25,244 bases of DNA from a virus. The translations under genes and the position numbers were made by a program. The notes under the pieces are model-generated. The model searched no databases. It saw only the letters and a program-made list of their open reading frames with translations, and had not been told where the DNA came from. Location of the stretch: positions 1 to 25,244 of IMG/VR virus record IMGVR_UViG_3300045911_000764. One strand, written 5' to 3'. Shown here piece by piece: positions 1 through 7,514 of the stretch (positions within the stretch are counted from its first letter, which is position 1; each line of letters begins with the position of its first letter).

Positions 1-1626
1 TCACGTCTTGGCATTGGCCACCTCCGTAGGGCCGTTGGCGTTTGACACAAGGGCCAGCAACTCTTGGAGGTCGGTCTTGATTTCCTCCTCCAGGTCCAGC
101 AGTCGGTTGATGAGGACTTCGGGCTTTTCGTGCTCGACGGCCTCGGCCCGGTGGGGGCAGTAACGGCCGGCGGTGAGGTTGTAGTCGGTCTTACGGATTT
201 CCTCGACGGTGGCCCACCAGGACCGCGGGCCCTCGAAGTCACGTGGCCGGTCGGACCGCAGGACGGCCCGGACGCCACCGTTGCGTTCATGCCGCCAGGT
301 GTAGGGCCAGCGGTCAACCATGTCCTGGAGGTCGCCGTCGGTTTCGAAGTCCGGCAGAGGTCGGCGGGTGGCTCCCAGGTCGCGGCCGTCGCTCTCGACA
401 CGATAGAACCACACGCGGGAGGTCCGCACATCCTCTCGGCTGAGCGGTCGGCGGAAGACGACGATGCTGGTCTTCGCGCCGCTGTAGGGGTTGAAGACGC
501 CGTTGGGGAGGCTCAAGACCGCCAGGACCTCGAACTCCTCGACCAGGCGGCGGCAAATCTTGCGGAGCATCTTCTTGGAGTCGAAGAGCAGTCCTTCCTT
601 GAGGACGACGGCGGCCCGCCCGCCGGGCTTCAGGGCGTTCATCATGTGCTGGATGAAGAGGGCCTCGTAGAGGCGGATGTGGTACTCGAACTGGGCGGTC
701 CGCTCCTGTTTGGTGGGGCCGAAGGGCGGATTGGCCAGGATGATGTCGTACTTGGACTTGTGGACGTCCTGGGCCTTGTTGGACAGGCTGTCGTCGTTCT
801 GAAGCCTGCTCGATCCGTCCTTGTGAAGGATCATATTCATCAAGGCCAGTTTGAAGACAAGCGGCGAATGCTCAACACCCCACAGATGATTCTCCTTCAA
901 TTGCCGGATCAGCCGTTCGCGTTCTGCCACGTTTCTTCGGCACTCAATCTTGGCGCAGACGTGGATGAACGCGCGAACGATGAAGCCGCCGGTGCCGCAG
1001 GCGGGGTCGTACACGGTCTCGCCGATTTGCGGGTCGATGACCTGGACCATGCGGTCCACGATGTGGCGCGGGGTGAAGTATTCGGCGAACTCCTTATCCT
1101 GGCCGAACTGCTGCAAGAGTTGCTCATAGGCCGTGCCGAAAACATCGAACCTGTCGCCCGGTCCCGTCCGCCGGCTCATTATCTCCAAAAGGTTGAGTTC
1201 TTTGAGACGGGACGCGAGATTTCTGATCGTGGGGGCATATCTGAGCGGGAAAACCGTGTCCTTGAATATGCGGGCCACATCGTGGGCAGACGGGTGGCGG
1301 GTGCTGCTATCGCGTTGCGCCAGGTCAGCGAACATGCGCTTGCAGAAAAGTACCGAGTCTTGGAAACCCAACGAGCGGGCATACCCGTCCGGGTCCTCGG
1401 CCCATCTGTGAAAGCGGTACGCGTCCGGTATGAGGGCCTGGTCGTCCGGGAGTTTCCGGCCAGTTTCCTCTTCCTCGATGGTCGCGTGCTCATCCCAGAG
1501 TTTGAGGAACAGGAACATGCTGAAGATCTCAAGCCGGTCCGTCGCGTGAACGGCGTCGTCGCGGAGGACATTGGCGATCTGCCACAGTTCATCGCCGAAC
1601 TGGTTGAAGTCAGGCGTTCGGGTCAT
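1..1626 (-). CDS. hsdM: Type I restriction-modification system DNA methyltransferase subunit (HsdM)
   Basis: The 541-residue protein is the modification subunit of a type I R-M complex; with HsdS it methylates adenine at the recognition site, and with HsdR it forms the restriction complex. Visible motifs: a helical N-terminal region (about 1-150) typical of HsdM_N; an EYFTPRHIVDRM segment near 182-193; the SAM-binding motif DPACGTGGF at 207-215; and the catalytic NPPFG at 299-303 (gamma-class order, motif I before IV). The length is normal for the family. The gene is complete: the stop is the first codon of the window, and the start overlaps the 3' end of hsdR by 17 bases, implying translational coupling. 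Transcription order is regulator-R-M. No specificity subunit is visible; it should be just left of the window. Confidence 0.95.
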   Translation of the reverse strand: MTRTPDFNQFGDELWQIANVLRDDAVHATDRLEIFSMFLFLKLWDEHATIEEEETGRKLPDDQALIPDAYRFHRWAEDPDGYARSLGFQDSVLFCKRMFADLAQRDSSTRHPSAHDVARIFKDTVFPLRYAPTIRNLASRLKELNLLEIMSRRTGPGDRFDVFGTAYEQLLQQFGQDKEFAEYFTPRHIVDRMVQVIDPQIGETVYDPACGTGGFIVRAFIHVCAKIECRRNVAERERLIRQLKENHLWGVEHSPLVFKLALMNMILHKDGSSRLQNDDSLSNKAQDVHKSKYDIILANPPFGPTKQERTAQFEYHIRLYEALFIQHMMNALKPGGRAAVVLKEGLLFDSKKMLRKICRRLVEEFEVLAVLSLPNGVFNPYSGAKTSIVVFRRPLSREDVRTSRVWFYRVESDGRDLGATRRPLPDFETDGDLQDMVDRWPYTWRHERNGGVRAVLRSDRPRDFEGPRSWWATVEEIRKTDYNLTAGRYCPHRAEAVEHEKPEVLINRLLDLEEEIKTDLQELLALVSNANGPTEVANAKT

Positions 1627-3937
1627 GGTCGGCCTCCCTGTTCAAAGGTTCACCAGCGGAAAGGGTCAGGGCCTCGTCGGCCAGAGCCATCAGGCGGTCC
1701 AGGCCGCCGAAGAGGGCCTTGACGCGAACGATTCCGCCGGCCTGGTCGAGCCACTGGCTGCGGAGTATCTGCTCGGGGCGGATGTCCGGGTTGGCCCGCT
1801 TGAAATCGCAGACCATCAGGACCATCTCGCGCTGCTCGCGGGTGAGGGACTTGTCCTTGGCCCACTTCTCGAAGGCCCGCCGCTGGCGGAGGGTATCGAA
1901 GTCGGCTTCGCCCGTGGCGACGGCGATGAAATCCTCGAGCGTGGCCTCGGGCTCGCCGTAGAGGTCGCGCAGGGCCGACACGTCGAAGCCCAGGGTGGCC
2001 AGGAAGGCATGGTCCGGCAGCGTCGGGCCCTTGAAGTAGCGCCAGCAGAGGATGGTCTGGGCGAAGCGCTGCCTGAGGCCGTCGCGTTCCATGCCGCCCT
2101 TGAGTTGGGCCTCGACCTGGCGGCGGAGTTCCTCAAGAATGGCCGGGGAGATGGTCTCGGAGAAGACCAGGTGCACCGGAACGTCCGCGATGACCATCTC
2201 CTGCTCGCTGCCACGCTCGGGCCTCTCGCCCTCGCCTTCTTCGCCGCGACGCTCTCGCTCGCGGGCGATGATCTCCTCCTCTTCCTGCTCCACGGGTTCG
2301 TCCACGACGCCGGGCGTGTCGTTGGTGATGGCCGGCTCAAGCCGCGTGATGTCCACGAAGTCGACGAGTTTGTAGATTTCCTTGCCAGTCTCCCTGCACT
2401 TGCGGGTGCCGCGGCCCTTCATCTGGACGTAGAGGACCTTGGACTTGGTGGGGCGGGCCATCAAGAGAACCTCGACATCGGGTGCGTCGATGCCGGTGTC
2501 GAGCATGCCCACGCCGACAAGGACGATAGGCCGAGGGGCCATATTCGGGTCCTTGTGGGCCTGGTCGATGATGGCCTGCCGCTCCGCCGGGCCGGTGATG
2601 CGCTGGAACTCCTCGATGAGTTCCCTCGCGCCGGGCATCTCGTTGTGGACGGCGACGATGAACCGCTCCCCAGCCGCGTCGTTCCTGGGGAGGTTGTTGA
2701 GCTGGTTGTACCGCTCGATGAGGGCGTACCGAAGATTCTTGGCGTGCGCGATGGAGGCGGCGAACACGATGGTCTTGACCGGCTGGCGCGTGCCGAGAAT
2801 CTCGAAGTACTTCTCGGCGATGAGTTCGTTACGCTGAGGGACATCGACGGCCCGGCCCAACTGCTCCGGCTCGTAGTCGAAGCCCATGTCGTGGACGCCT
2901 TCGAGGTCCACGTTGGTGTGGAACTTATGGTGGATACAGCCGGCCAGGCGCTCCCATTCGGGGACGTCGGGGTTCGTCTCGGCCTGGCGGATCGTGTAGC
3001 GGTAGATGGGCCCGCGGTACTGTCCCGGGTCGGTGAAGAAGCGGTCGGTGTTGACCGTCTCCTTATCGGCTGGGGTGGCCGTCAGCCCCAGGAGAATCGC
3101 ACCGCCCTGGGCGAAATGGTCCAGGACGCCGTACCAGTCGCCGAAGTATGAGCGATGGCACTCGTCGAGGACGACCAGGCCGAAATGGTCCTGGGGGTAG
3201 GAGCGGTACTTCTCGCGCACAGCCAAGTGCTGAACCGTTGTGACGAGGATGTCCCGATGCCTGTCCTCGGGTCCGCCAGTGGCCCGGTCGATGTCAAAGT
3301 TGTCGCCGAGGTGGGTCTTGAACTTCCTGACGGTTTGCATCGCCAGGGCGTCCCGGTCCACAAGGAACAGCGCCCGGCGAAGAAGCCCGACCGACCACAA
3401 CTTGGCAATGACCCCAGCGGCGGTGATGGTCTTCCCCGTGCCGGTTGCCATCTGGAGGTACATCCGCCGGCGGCCAGCCTGAACCGCTCCGAGGACCTGG
3501 GAGACCGCGACGCGCTGGTAGTCTCGGAGCGTGCCGTTCAGCTCGGTCGCCTGGGGCTGGAAGAACTCGCCGAATTCGGCGGGCGTCGGAAAGGCGGCGA
3601 TCTTTTCGGGGAGGGTGTTCGCCCTGAGATTCTGGCGCAGGAAGACCTGGCCGTCGCTGGCAAACAGCAGCGGCACATCGTGACCGGTGTTCCGACGATA
3701 GGCGCGCGCGTAGCCCTTCGCTTGGTCGAGGGCGGCCCAGAGGTCTTTGCCGGGCTTTTTGGCCTCGAGGATGGCGACGACCTTGTCGTCACGGAGAAAG
3801 ACGCGGTCGGCCTCTTCTCCGTCCAGATCGTCCCGCCATCGCTTGCGGGTCGCCTCGAAGTCAGTGAGGTCCCACCCCCGCTGGCGGAGATGTTCCTCGA
3901 TGAGAATTTCAGCCTCGTCCTCGTTGATCTGTCGCAC
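1610..3937 (-). CDS. hsdR: Type I restriction endonuclease subunit R (HsdR)
   Basis: This is the 775-residue ATP-dependent translocase/nuclease subunit of the type I system. The N-terminal nuclease domain shows Asp44 and the E-x-K pair (Glu58, Lys60; LEAKKP). The SF2 helicase core has Walker A MATGTGKT (163-170), DECH (258-261), TATP (286-289) and motif VI QMKGRGTR (505-512). A highly charged Glu/Arg linker (about 553-585) precedes a C-terminal helical domain of the EcoEI R type, whose usual length of about 800 residues it matches. The GTG start at 3937 is preceded by AGGAG at 9-base spacing. The gene begins 12 bases after the upstream XRE gene and overlaps hsdM, so the three form one operon. 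All key catalytic motifs are intact, so it is probably functional. Confidence 0.95.
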   Translation of the reverse strand: MRQINEDEAEILIEEHLRQRGWDLTDFEATRKRWRDDLDGEEADRVFLRDDKVVAILEAKKPGKDLWAALDQAKGYARAYRRNTGHDVPLLFASDGQVFLRQNLRANTLPEKIAAFPTPAEFGEFFQPQATELNGTLRDYQRVAVSQVLGAVQAGRRRMYLQMATGTGKTITAAGVIAKLWSVGLLRRALFLVDRDALAMQTVRKFKTHLGDNFDIDRATGGPEDRHRDILVTTVQHLAVREKYRSYPQDHFGLVVLDECHRSYFGDWYGVLDHFAQGGAILLGLTATPADKETVNTDRFFTDPGQYRGPIYRYTIRQAETNPDVPEWERLAGCIHHKFHTNVDLEGVHDMGFDYEPEQLGRAVDVPQRNELIAEKYFEILGTRQPVKTIVFAASIAHAKNLRYALIERYNQLNNLPRNDAAGERFIVAVHNEMPGARELIEEFQRITGPAERQAIIDQAHKDPNMAPRPIVLVGVGMLDTGIDAPDVEVLLMARPTKSKVLYVQMKGRGTRKCRETGKEIYKLVDFVDITRLEPAITNDTPGVVDEPVEQEEEEIIARERERRGEEGEGERPERGSEQEMVIADVPVHLVFSETISPAILEELRRQVEAQLKGGMERDGLRQRFAQTILCWRYFKGPTLPDHAFLATLGFDVSALRDLYGEPEATLEDFIAVATGEADFDTLRQRRAFEKWAKDKSLTREQREMVLMVCDFKRANPDIRPEQILRSQWLDQAGGIVRVKALFGGLDRLMALADEALTLSAGEPLNREADHDPNA

Positions 3938-3949
3938 TTGTCGGCTCTC

Positions 3950-4177
3950 CTACTGGCTGTCTGCGAAATGCTGCTTCATCAGCCTGGTGTCCCCGAGCTG
4001 ACGTGCGAGTTCCTTCAGTTGCCGCATCGCCAAGGGAGACGGATGCGCTCGTCCATTTTCCCATCGGTTGACGGTAGGATAGGTGACGCCGAGCCTGGCA
4101 GCGAACTTCTCCTGCGTCAGGCCCAGCGAAGCGCGAAGGGTCCGAACCATTCGAGATATGCTCTTATCGCTCGGCAA
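3950..4177 (-). CDS. XRE-family HTH transcriptional regulator of the R-M operon
   Basis: The 75-residue protein carries a Cro/C1-type helix-turn-helix: an LRASLGLTQEKFAARLG segment followed by VTYPTVNRWENGRAHPS. This is the canonical 'LTQ..FA..LGV...TV.RWE.G' signature with a conserved Trp-Glu-Asn-Gly. I chose the TTG start at 4177 because AAAGGAG sits 8 bases upstream; an upstream TTG at 4207 is in frame but lacks a good SD. The gene is first in the operon with hsdR and hsdM (12-base gap), so it plausibly acts as a controller-type autoregulator timing restriction; that role is inferred. The operator-like inverted repeat at 4223-4238, between promoter and start, is a natural binding candidate. 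Confidence 0.85.
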   Translation of the reverse strand: MPSDKSISRMVRTLRASLGLTQEKFAARLGVTYPTVNRWENGRAHPSPLAMRQLKELARQLGDTRLMKQHFADSQ

Positions 4178-4222
4178 GGGCCGGTCTCCTTTGGTGCGCG
4201 ACGGCAAGGACTGTCGCAGATG

Positions 4223-4238
4223 ATACGTCGGACGCTAT
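4223..4238 (-). promoter_or_regulatory. Operator-like inverted repeat upstream of the XRE-hsdRM operon
   Basis: CGTC-G-GACG (4226-4234) is flanked by ATA on the left and TAT on the right (one extra base on the right arm). This gives an imperfect dyad between the proposed -10 element and the start of the XRE gene. Position and symmetry fit an autoregulatory site for the XRE protein. The assignment is inferred from symmetry only. Confidence 0.4.
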
Positions 4239-4266
4239 AGGGTACAGGTCCGCACCGGCATGTCAA
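4239..4266 (-). promoter_or_regulatory. Putative sigma70-type promoter for the XRE-hsdR-hsdM operon
   Basis: On the minus strand a perfect TTGACA (4266-4261) is followed, after 16 bases, by TACCCT (4244-4239), with CTATAG overlapping just downstream (4240-4235). The -35 is strong and the -10 is weak, which would suit a regulated promoter. It lies about 60 bases upstream of the TTG start at 4177. It is the clearest consensus-like promoter I could see in the window. Confidence 0.5.
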
Positions 4267-4279
4267 ATACAATCCGCGG

Positions 4280-4307
4280 GCGTCGTGGACGCGACTGAGC
4301 GTCGCTC
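4280..4307 (-). terminator. Pair of short hairpins after the phage late gene cluster
   Basis: Two adjacent dyads lie just downstream of the last late gene: GAGCG-T-CGCTC (4297-4307) and GCGTC-GTG-GACGC (4280-4292). Read on the minus strand they are followed by a modestly T-rich stretch near 4262-4275 but no true U-tract. They could end the long minus-strand phage transcript before the R-M promoter starts a new one. Both the 5-bp stems and the terminator role are weakly supported. Confidence 0.3.
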
Positions 4308-4324
4308 CCCAGGCCCAAGGACGT

Positions 4325-4651
4325 TCAGCGCGACTGGGCGAGGGCATCGGCCAATGAGCGCAGGCCGGCGGCGAGGCGCTCGTGGTGCTCGGCCAGACGA
4401 ACGAGCTCCGCCGGTGTGGCGGCATCAAGGCAGCACAGGCCGAAAGGCAGCGTGGAGCCCTGACCATCACACGGGCGCTTGTAGTGAACGTCCACGAGGT
4501 CGCAGCCGCCGAAGCCCGCCCCGGCGCGGTAAACCATGACCGTCCCGACGATGTCTTCGGCCCGAGGGTCGTGCGGGTTCTGCCGGATAATGACCTTGTC
4601 GCCGGGTCGCAGGTGGTCAGCCTGTCGGCGCTTTCCTTGCATCTTCGCCAT
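4325..4651 (-). CDS. Small hypothetical protein (beta-barrel-like N-terminus, helical C-terminus)
   Basis: The 108-residue protein has an ATG start preceded by AGGAGG at 6-base spacing, a strong SD. The N-terminal half contains LRPGDKVIIRQNP and DIVGTVMVYRAG, a pattern seen in small SH3/KOW-like barrels. The C-terminal third is a leucine/alanine-rich helix (ELVRLAEHHERLAAGLRSL). It contains three cysteines with no clear metal motif. I do not recognise the family. It is the last gene of the phage cluster before the R-M operon, separated from the next gene upstream by about 80 bases. A role in the virion or as an accessory protein cannot be decided. Confidence 0.6.
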   Translation of the reverse strand: MAKMQGKRRQADHLRPGDKVIIRQNPHDPRAEDIVGTVMVYRAGAGFGGCDLVDVHYKRPCDGQGSTLPFGLCCLDAATPAELVRLAEHHERLAAGLRSLADALAQSR

Positions 4652-4733
4652 CGTTGTCCTCCTGAAGTCTCGTGCCGTTGTCCAACAAGGGCCTCAGTCG
4701 CCGAAAAGACGCAAGTGGTTTTTGTGGAACACG

Positions 4734-5180
4734 TTATGCTCCCGCTAAAGCCTGCGGCTGCGGATTTGCACCAGGGTCTTGAGCCGCCGCGACCGTGTCC
4801 CGCGGAGTCGGCCCAGCTATATCGCGGGCAACCTCGGAGATCAGTTCTGCAAGGACATTCCAATCGGGCATCGTGCCGTCGGATTGGTAGGCTTTGCGGG
4901 CCTGGCGGATGGCGGCGTGGAGGCCGGGCCACTCCTGGGACTCGTCCTCGGCCTCGAACAAGTGTCCGATGGCGCGGAGGCGGCGGGAGAGGTTGGGCGG
5001 CTCGGTGTGGCGGTCGTCAGGCAGGTCGTTCAGCTCCGTCAGCAGGACATAGGCCGCGCCGAGATGCTTCTCGACGCACTCGATGCAACTCGGGCGGCTC
5101 GGGGTGTAGGAACGGCGCGGGACTACCAGCGGCGGGCAGTCGCCGCACTTCTTCTGCTTCGGAACGAGCGTCTCAGACAT
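4734..5180 (-). CDS. Hypothetical protein with two CxxC pairs (zinc-ribbon-like N-terminus)
   Basis: The 148-residue protein starts at ATG 5180, with GGAGG 8 bases upstream; an earlier in-frame ATG (5195) lacks an SD. The N-terminal 45 residues hold two Cys pairs, CGDC and CIEC, about 20 residues apart, the spacing expected of a small zinc-binding fold. They are followed by KHLGAAYVLLTELN, RRLRAIGHLFEAEDE and further amphipathic helices. The C-terminal tail is Pro/Gln/Ala-rich. I do not recognise a named family. It lies 36 bases after the 208-residue structural-type protein and is co-directional with the tail genes, so it is probably a late-expressed phage protein. Metal binding is inferred from the cysteine pattern. 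Confidence 0.65.
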   Translation of the reverse strand: MSETLVPKQKKCGDCPPLVVPRRSYTPSRPSCIECVEKHLGAAYVLLTELNDLPDDRHTEPPNLSRRLRAIGHLFEAEDESQEWPGLHAAIRQARKAYQSDGTMPDWNVLAELISEVARDIAGPTPRDTVAAAQDPGANPQPQALAGA

Positions 5181-5216
5181 TGTCGGCACCTCCATACTTG
5201 CCTTCCGGCCGGCGGT

Positions 5217-5843
5217 TCACGGCGCGGGGGCGAAGGACAGGTCGAACCGATACCACGCGCCGAAGTGGTAGAGCGGGTCGTTGGTCGTGGCGTCGATGAA
5301 CAGCACGTGCGGCCCCGGCTCGAGCAGCACTTGCTGGGGCGGCGGCGGGTTGGAGACCACCGGGGCCATGCCGCCCGCGCAGCCCAGCTTGCCGCCCGGC
5401 GCGTGGGCCGAGCCGACCAGGCCGCCGTCGACGTACAGGCTCATCAGCTCGTAGTTGGGGTCCTGCGTCTCGCCCATCCCGGACCAGTTGACCGTCATAA
5501 TCATCGCCTGCGGCACGGTGATCTCGCAGGTGGCCGTGGCGTATTGGGTGTAGGGATTGTGGCCCACGCAGTTCTGGTCGTCTTCCCAGTCCAGCCGCAG
5601 GCCCAGCCCATCGTTGAGGATGGTCCACGGGCTGGCCGGCACGTCGCCGGGGTCGTCGTAGGCGCGATACGCCCCGTTCTGACCGCCGTCGATGAAGCCG
5701 GAGTCCGTGAACGACCAGCGCTGGGTGAACTCGATGCAGCAGGCGGCGCACTTGCCCTCGGCGTCGAAGACGGCCGCCCTGCCGCCGATGAGGACGCCGC
5801 GCTTGCCGCTGGAGACCGCCACCGCCTTGCCGCTCGTGGACAT
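5217..5843 (-). CDS. Probable virion surface/tail protein with beta-sandwich-like C-terminal domain
   Basis: The 208-residue protein starts at ATG 5843 with AGGAGG 6 bases upstream. It has a short Gly/Ser-rich N-terminus, then SGKRGVLIGGRAAVFDA and a cysteine cluster (KCAACC) near residue 36. A predicted all-beta domain follows, with alternating hydrophobics, aromatic strands and a Pro-rich loop (SNPPPPQQ), ending in a YHFGAWYRFDLSF strand. The pattern resembles jelly-roll or lectin-like domains of tail fibres, so host-surface binding is plausible, though no specific family was recognised. It is the third gene after the tape measure in a tightly spaced late operon. At least six cysteines could form disulfides or bind metal. 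Confidence 0.6.
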   Translation of the reverse strand: MSTSGKAVAVSSGKRGVLIGGRAAVFDAEGKCAACCIEFTQRWSFTDSGFIDGGQNGAYRAYDDPGDVPASPWTILNDGLGLRLDWEDDQNCVGHNPYTQYATATCEITVPQAMIMTVNWSGMGETQDPNYELMSLYVDGGLVGSAHAPGGKLGCAGGMAPVVSNPPPPQQVLLEPGPHVLFIDATTNDPLYHFGAWYRFDLSFAPAP

Positions 5844-5853
5844 GCTCGGCCTC

Positions 5854-6687
5854 CTACGTTCCCGGCTCGGAGGTCTCGCAGGCCTCCTGGTCGGCGACCT
5901 CGTTGATCCAGCCGAGCACGAGCTCGCCGTCGGCGTCCCAGTGTGCGTAGCCGAACGTGGCCGGGATGATGTAGCCGACCGACGGGCGCTGCCACTTGTG
6001 CGGGGAGGCGACGGGGTCCACGCCGCTGGCGAGCGTCTCACCGCTGACGGGGTCGGTCACGTCGTAGGTCCACGTGGCCGGATTCTGGTCGTCGCCCTGC
6101 TCGCCTCCGTACTGGGCCAGGTCCACCGGGAACACGCCCGGTTGCGGCAGGTTGCCCAGGCGGAGCAGCGCCCACTGGACGCCCGTGCCGCCCTCGCGCC
6201 AGAGAATGGCGGCCGAGCCGACCTTGGCGGCCGTCAGGTTCGCCGCCGAGCCGTCCGTCACGTCGGCCAGACGGTACGGGTAGTCCTCGTCGGGCACGTC
6301 CACGCGGGCGGGCACGACACCAGCGGCCACGGCGCGGGCGAGCTTTCCGGCAAGGACCGGTTCGATCAGGATGACGAACTTGCCCTGGTGGTCGTCCTCG
6401 GCGGGCGTGACGCCCGTCATGGCCGGGTAGTTCTTGAAGGCCTCCTCGTCGGAGGCCGGGTCGAAGACCGGGCCGCTGATGCCCAGCACGTCGAACCGCT
6501 CGCGGTCCGCGCCGCTGTCGTTACGCACGAGGACGATGCAGTTGTGCCGACCGGAGGGCGTACCGGCCTGTGCCTGCTGGTGCTGCCGCGCCAGGAAGTC
6601 CCGCGCCGAATCGATGAACGTGTTGAACGTGGCCGCCGGGATGACCAGCGGGTCGCCGGGTTTGACCTTCTTCATCGCGTCGCCCAT
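5854..6687 (-). CDS. Hypothetical phage structural protein (tail tip/baseplate region)
   Basis: The 277-residue protein starts at ATG 6687; the in-frame ATG at 6675 is an alternative. It begins with VKPGDPLVIPAATFNTFIDSARDF, a motif of the type seen at the start of phage proteins that cap or attach fibres. It continues as a soluble beta-rich protein with many Val-Pro and Gly-rich turns (LIEPVLAGKLARAVAAGVVPARV) and ends in an acidic tail. There are no membrane segments or enzyme motifs. It lies second downstream of the tape measure, 3 bases after the previous stop, where tail-tip or distal tail genes normally occur. Function is inferred only from position. Confidence 0.6.
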   Translation of the reverse strand: MGDAMKKVKPGDPLVIPAATFNTFIDSARDFLARQHQQAQAGTPSGRHNCIVLVRNDSGADRERFDVLGISGPVFDPASDEEAFKNYPAMTGVTPAEDDHQGKFVILIEPVLAGKLARAVAAGVVPARVDVPDEDYPYRLADVTDGSAANLTAAKVGSAAILWREGGTGVQWALLRLGNLPQPGVFPVDLAQYGGEQGDDQNPATWTYDVTDPVSGETLASGVDPVASPHKWQRPSVGYIIPATFGYAHWDADGELVLGWINEVADQEACETSEPGT

Positions 6688-6690
6688 GGG

Positions 6691-7506
6691 TCATGTCCCT
6701 ATCCCGAGCGCCGCGAAGTTGCCCTCCTCGTAGACGCGCTCGATGTAGACGGCGACGGGCTTCTTGACGATGGCCTTGGCGGCGGCGTCCTCCGAGTCGG
6801 CGTAGCGGACCCACATGTACTCCCAGCCCTTCTTCGAGATGCCGGTGATGGGGCCGACGACCAGGCCGCTGCGGTTGGGCGACCCGGCGAAGCGGTAGGT
6901 GATTTCCCAGTCCTCCGCGCCGCGCTTCGAGCCGGAAGCGCCGAGGAAGAGACACTCGCCCGCGGCCAGGCCTTTGAACGAGGCGTTGTTGACCTTGCCG
7001 GTCAGCGAGAACAGCGTGCCCTTGTAGGCGGGCGTGACGACCGCAGCGTCCAGGTAATGCGTCTCGGAGAAGGAGTAGACCGGGACGGTGATATCCACGC
7101 CCTCGACATTGTCGTGCGTGACTCCGATGGCCCCGCCGAAGTCCGGGGCGGTCGTCCCCGGCGCGCCGTAACGATGGATGGTGGCCAGGGACTGGGTGAT
7201 GTGCTGGGTGCCGCCGGAGGTGTCGAAGGCGAACGACGACTCGCCGACCTCGGTCGGGGGCCGCACGCCGTAGCGGACGGTGGCGACCCACTGGCCGTCG
7301 CCGCGGGTCGTGTCCACCCATTCGGGTTCTATCTGGATGGACTGGCGGACCAGGCCGTTGTAGACGCTGGCGGTGGAGTTCTCGATGAGCGTCTTGGCCG
7401 TCACGTCGTCGCTCGTGCCGGTGAGAATGTAAACCATCTCAACCGTGGCGTTGTCGCCCGTGGTCCATTTGCGGCTGTCGAGTTTTTCAGTCAGAGTAAG
7501 CGGCAT
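6691..7506 (-). CDS. Hypothetical phage tail protein (distal tail-like position)
   Basis: The 271-residue, mainly beta protein starts at ATG 7506, 8 bases after the tape-measure stop, with only a weak GTGAGA-type SD, so it is probably translationally coupled. It contains repeated short strands rich in Thr, Val and Tyr (QSIQIEPEWVDTTRGDGQW; VDITVPVYSFSETHYL; DWEITYRFAGSPNRSGLVV) and a C-terminal helix/strand segment. In many siphophages the gene immediately after the tape measure encodes the distal tail protein, and the size fits, but no diagnostic motif was seen. No signal peptide or membrane segment is present. Confidence 0.6.
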   Translation of the reverse strand: MPLTLTEKLDSRKWTTGDNATVEMVYILTGTSDDVTAKTLIENSTASVYNGLVRQSIQIEPEWVDTTRGDGQWVATVRYGVRPPTEVGESSFAFDTSGGTQHITQSLATIHRYGAPGTTAPDFGGAIGVTHDNVEGVDITVPVYSFSETHYLDAAVVTPAYKGTLFSLTGKVNNASFKGLAAGECLFLGASGSKRGAEDWEITYRFAGSPNRSGLVVGPITGISKKGWEYMWVRYADSEDAAAKAIVKKPVAVYIERVYEEGNFAALGIGT

Positions 7507-7514
7507 GGTTCATC

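Noticed and set aside
64-1722. 552-codon open frame on the plus strand
   Set aside because: It is antisense to hsdM, whose motifs are complete; the product is Val/Gly/Leu-rich with no domain, as expected from GC-rich antisense shadow.
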